Assembly (NCBI RefSeq): GCF_051860475.1
Contig: NZ_JBHYDW010000181.1
Location: 1-7,441 of the forward strand
From: Elioraea sp051860475
Lineage (GTDB): Bacteria > Pseudomonadota > Alphaproteobacteria > Acetobacterales > Acetobacteraceae
DNA: 7,441 nucleotides
Direction: 5' to 3'
Part shown: piece by piece, positions 4,938 to 7,441 of the stretch
Numbering within the stretch: the stretch's first letter is position 1
Layout of the letters: every line of letters begins with the position of its first letter
Program-made: the position numbers and the translations under genes
The notes under the pieces: generated by a model
The model's database searches: none
Told to the model about the DNA's origin: nothing
The model's input: only the letters and a program-made list of their open reading frames with translations

Positions 4938-6779
4938 ATGAGCGTGCATGGAATGGAGACCGCGGGCGCGGCCCACCGCGACGGGCCGGTGCTGGCGGTG
5001 CTGCCCGTGGAGAGTCTCGGTGCCAGCGCGGAGGACGCGCTGCTCGCCCAGGGGCTGCACGAGGACCTCTGCGCCGAGCTGACTCGGTTCCGCGGGCTTT
5101 CCGTCATCTCGTGGATGTCCACGCTCGCCGCCGGGGGCCTCGCGGACGATCACGTGCGCGCCCGCCTCGGTGCAACGCACGTCCTGCGTGGGCGCCTGCG
5201 CCGAGCGGACGGGCGGCTGCAGCTGAGCGCAAGCCTCAGCACCTGCGCGGACGGAACCCAGATCTGGAGCGAGCGATTCGTCGTAGCGGCGGAGGAGGTG
5301 TTCACGCTCCAGGACGAGATCGTCGCGCGGATCGCCGCGACGCTGAACGCGCGGATCGAGGAGAGCGCGCTCGCTGAGGCGCGGCGGCGACCGACGGAGA
5401 GTCTCGCCGCCTATGCCCTCACGCTGCGCGGGCTGACGCTGCTGCGCGAGGCGACACTCGCCACCGACGAACAGGCGCGTGCACTGTTCGAGCGCGCGAT
5501 CGCGCTCGATCCGCACTACGCGCGCGCCCATGGCGGGATTGCGCTCTCGTGGTTCAACGAATGGAGCTGCGTGTTCTGGCAGCAGTTCCACGAGAACGCG
5601 CAGCGCGCCTATGCGCATGCGCATCGCGCGCTGGAGCTTGATGACCGCGACGCCATGCTGCACCTGGTGATCGGCAAGGTGCAGCTGTTCCGCCGCGCGT
5701 TCGAACAGGCGTCCTGGTACCTGGACCGCGCGCTTGCACTCTGTCCGAACGACGCGGACCTCCTGATCCAGATCGCCCATTGCGAGGCGCTGCTCGGCCG
5801 GCCGGAGGTCGGCGTCGCGCATGCCGCGAAGGCGATGCGGCTCAATCCGTACCACCCGAACGTCTACTACATCTACGCTGCGATCGCGCATCTGCATGCG
5901 GGCGACATCGAGACCGCGATCGCGTTCGGTGCGCGGGTCGACGGGGTCCCGTTCGTCGATGCGCCGGCCTTTGTGGCGATCGCACATGTACTCGGCGGGC
6001 GGCGTGCGGAGGCGCAGCGTCTGTTCGAGACCTATCGTGCGGCGTTCCGCGAGCGCATCACCTTCGACCGCGAGCCCGCGCCGGGCGAGGCCGTGCAGTG
6101 GATGCTGTCGATCAATCCGTATCGGCGCGAGCAGGATGTCGCGCTGCTGCGCGAGGGGTTGCGCAGTCTCGGCGAGCCGGTCGAGCCGCCGATCCTGCCG
6201 AGCCTCGGCGACGAGAGCGGACCCGAGGGTCCGGCGCTCCTGCGCGCGGGCGACGGCTGGGTGGCGGAGTACGAGGGAAGGCGTGCCATCCTGCCCGACC
6301 TCAAGGGCCTCGCCGACATCCGGCGTCTGCTGGAGCGCCCGGGCGAGGAGGTGCACTGCCTCGACCTCGCCGAGCGCGGGGACGACGCCTATCGCGGTGA
6401 GGCGGTGCTGGATGATGCGGCACGCCACGCCGTGAAGACGCGCATCCGCGATCTCCAGGAGGAGCTCGCCGAGGCCGAGGACATGAACGATCCCGGCCGC
6501 GCCGAGCGCGCGCGCACCGAACTCGACCGGCTGGTGGAGATGCTGGCGAAGGCGCTCGGCCTCGGCGGCCGCGGACGGCGTCTCGGCGATGCGGCCGAGC
6601 GCGCGCGCACCACTGTCACCTGGCGCATCCGCCACGCGGTGAAGCGGGTGGAGGCGGCGCATCCGGAGCTCGGCCGGCACTTCGCCAACAGCCTGCGCAC
6701 GGGGGTGTTCTGCGTCTACCAGCCGGAACGGGCGGTGCGCTGGCGGCTGGACGAGGGCGCAGCAGTGCCGATGGCGTAA
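4938..6779 (+). CDS. TolB-like / TPR fusion protein with a C-terminal regulator-associated domain
   Basis: A 613-residue protein in three parts. Residues 18-138 form the TolB-like (FlgO-type) domain often found between an output domain and TPRs in class III adenylate cyclases and winged-helix regulators. Its marks are VLAVLPVESLG, LAQGLHEDLCAEL, HVLRGRLRRADGRL, QIWSERF and VFTLQDEIVARI. Residues about 155-330 carry tetratricopeptide repeats (ARALFERAIALDPHYA, AHRALELDDRD, YLDRALALCPNDADL, AKAMRLNPYHPN). Residues about 434-603 match a domain I know from the C-terminus of large actinobacterial and proteobacterial regulators, with LPDLKGLADIRRLL, a charged helix AEAEDMNDPGRAERAR, GLGGRGRR, ERARTTVTWRIRHAV and LRTGVFCVY. 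No cyclase, DNA-binding, signal peptide or membrane segment is present. An in-frame TAG at 4929-4931 excludes a longer N-terminus across the gap. No ribosome binding site precedes ATG 4938 or ATG 4953, so the transcript may be leaderless. A signalling scaffold or sensor is likely; its partner is unknown. Confidence 0.85.
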   Translation: MSVHGMETAGAAHRDGPVLAVLPVESLGASAEDALLAQGLHEDLCAELTRFRGLSVISWMSTLAAGGLADDHVRARLGATHVLRGRLRRADGRLQLSASLSTCADGTQIWSERFVVAAEEVFTLQDEIVARIAATLNARIEESALAEARRRPTESLAAYALTLRGLTLLREATLATDEQARALFERAIALDPHYARAHGGIALSWFNEWSCVFWQQFHENAQRAYAHAHRALELDDRDAMLHLVIGKVQLFRRAFEQASWYLDRALALCPNDADLLIQIAHCEALLGRPEVGVAHAAKAMRLNPYHPNVYYIYAAIAHLHAGDIETAIAFGARVDGVPFVDAPAFVAIAHVLGGRRAEAQRLFETYRAAFRERITFDREPAPGEAVQWMLSINPYRREQDVALLREGLRSLGEPVEPPILPSLGDESGPEGPALLRAGDGWVAEYEGRRAILPDLKGLADIRRLLERPGEEVHCLDLAERGDDAYRGEAVLDDAARHAVKTRIRDLQEELAEAEDMNDPGRAERARTELDRLVEMLAKALGLGGRGRRLGDAAERARTTVTWRIRHAVKRVEAAHPELGRHFANSLRTGVFCVYQPERAVRWRLDEGAAVPMA

Positions 6780-6895
6780 CGGCGGCCTCGCTGGACGCGG
6801 CCCATCCTGCGATTGCATGTCCGGCTCAGCAATGCACGGCAGAGTGGTGCCGATGCGGTGATTCTGCTTTACTCCGACCGATCGCCATCCGCGTC

Positions 6896-6900
6896 GGAGG
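6896..6900 (+). promoter_or_regulatory. Ribosome binding site of the papain-like hydrolase gene
   Basis: GGAGG five bases before ATG 6906. It supports this start over the in-frame ATG at 6942, which opens the conserved part of the protein. The 126-base spacer after the TolB/TPR gene shows no terminator and no convincing promoter. Confidence 0.65.
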
Positions 6901-6905
6901 GGTGC

Positions 6906-7441
6906 ATGGCAGGGACGGCATTCCAGTATCAGGGTGTCGCGATGAAGCGCGGCGACGTGCTGCTCAAGCACGCGAAACAGACCGCGAGCGTCGGTGATTT
7001 CTTCGTGCACGGCCTGATCAAAGTCGGACAGAAGCTCGGCAGGGGAAACAAGACCCCGGGCGGCAGCGCCTCGATCGCCCATGGCGCGATCACGCTTGGC
7101 GACGTCGGCGGCGTGCCCGACATCGCCGAGGCGGTCGGCGGCGGGCTGCAACGCGCGCTGTTCCGGACAACGGGCCATCAGTACCGATGGGACGTCTGGC
7201 GCTTCCACGGCGACTGGGACCTGCGCCACCTCGCCGCCGACCTCGCGGCCGCGATGGTCGAACGGAAGGAGGCCGTCGGCGGCTACGGGTCATACAACTT
7301 CAGGGGCCTTCCCGGCGCGGCGTTGACCTCGGCGGCGCCGTCGCAGGCCCGTGACCAGCCCATCACCACCGACATGACGGGCTATCTCGACAATCTGCAT
7401 GCGCATAATGGCCTGGCGCGCGAGAGCTTCTTCTGTACCGA
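6906..7441 (+). CDS. Circularly permuted papain-like (NlpC/P60, YiiX-type) cysteine hydrolase, 3' end cut
   Basis: The frame is open to the end of the window, giving 178 residues plus two bases. After a short N-terminal extension comes MKRGDVLLKH (13-22), the usual opening of this fold. GSASIAHGAITLGD (53-66) supplies the predicted catalytic H59, IAEAVGGGL (73-81) a likely third polar residue E75, and YRWDVWRF (93-100) a core strand. ESFFCT (173-178) supplies the predicted nucleophile C177. His before Cys is the permuted order, the reverse of classical NlpC/P60. The final two bases, GA, allow the expected Glu or Asp after FFCT. Relatives cleave amide or thioester bonds in peptidoglycan peptides, lipids or proteins. 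No signal peptide is seen, so a cytoplasmic, lipid-related or effector-type role is possible. The gene lies downstream of and in the same direction as the TolB/TPR gene, but 126 bases away and with its own ribosome binding site. A shared operon is possible, not shown. Confidence 0.75.
   Translation, partial: MAGTAFQYQGVAMKRGDVLLKHAKQTASVGDFFVHGLIKVGQKLGRGNKTPGGSASIAHGAITLGDVGGVPDIAEAVGGGLQRALFRTTGHQYRWDVWRFHGDWDLRHLAADLAAAMVERKEAVGGYGSYNFRGLPGAALTSAAPSQARDQPITTDMTGYLDNLHAHNGLARESFFCT

Noticed and set aside
6780..6905. TGCAT/ATGCA inverted repeat in the spacer before the papain-like gene
   Set aside because: Arms are only five bases with a 13-base spacer and no supporting promoter, so it is not distinguishable from chance.
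4806..7229. Very long minus-strand open frame (807 codons) opposite the TolB/TPR gene and the papain-like gene
   Set aside because: It reads through the N gap, is Arg/His/Ala-rich with no recognisable motif, and overlaps two plus-strand genes with clear family motifs. Long antisense frames are expected in DNA of this GC content.
1..7441. Frequent GCGATCGC-like octamers through the window
   Set aside because: They fall mostly in Ala-Ile and similar codon runs inside genes and are expected from codon use at this GC content. They show no regular spacing.

Overview
The window is GC-rich, with third codon positions heavily G/C. It looks like an alphaproteobacterial chromosome, possibly from the Acetobacteraceae or a relative, but the taxonomy is inferred from general codon and protein style only. 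Seven protein-coding genes can be supported, two of them cut by the window edges. One run of ten N at 4893-4902 is an assembly gap. I found no rRNA, tRNA, insertion sequence, prophage gene or CRISPR array.

Left part (1-3412). The 3' half of mfd (transcription-repair coupling factor) runs rightward and ends at 1703. Facing it, with six bases between the stop codons, is a leftward two-gene unit: a 63-residue small protein (stop at 2657) followed by a RimK-like ATP-grasp ligase (1710-2645). The small gene's stop codon touches the ribosome binding site of the ligase gene. A 90-bp AT-rich spacer, with an extended -10 promoter toward the small gene and a perfect 10-bp palindrome, separates this unit from a divergent Lrp/AsnC regulator that resembles E. 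coli DecR (2939-3412). The layout suggests that the regulator controls the small-protein/ligase pair, and that the small protein may be a partner or substrate of the ligase.

Right part (3413-7441). A leftward gene for a bacterial TTC38-type tetratricopeptide protein (3454-4782) lies head to head with a rightward gene for a cytoplasmic TolB-like/TPR protein (4938-6779). The latter carries a C-terminal domain I associate with large signalling and regulatory proteins. The control region between them is unusually palindromic, with a 7-base half-site in alternating orientation about every 10 bp, and it contains the assembly gap. Downstream begins a gene for a circularly permuted papain-like (NlpC/P60, YiiX-type) cysteine hydrolase. 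It is cut by the window end just after its predicted catalytic cysteine.

Most likely to be new are the small-protein/ATP-grasp/DecR-like cassette, the phased half-site array, and the TolB-TPR fusion. None of these could be tested by database search here, so they are hypotheses.
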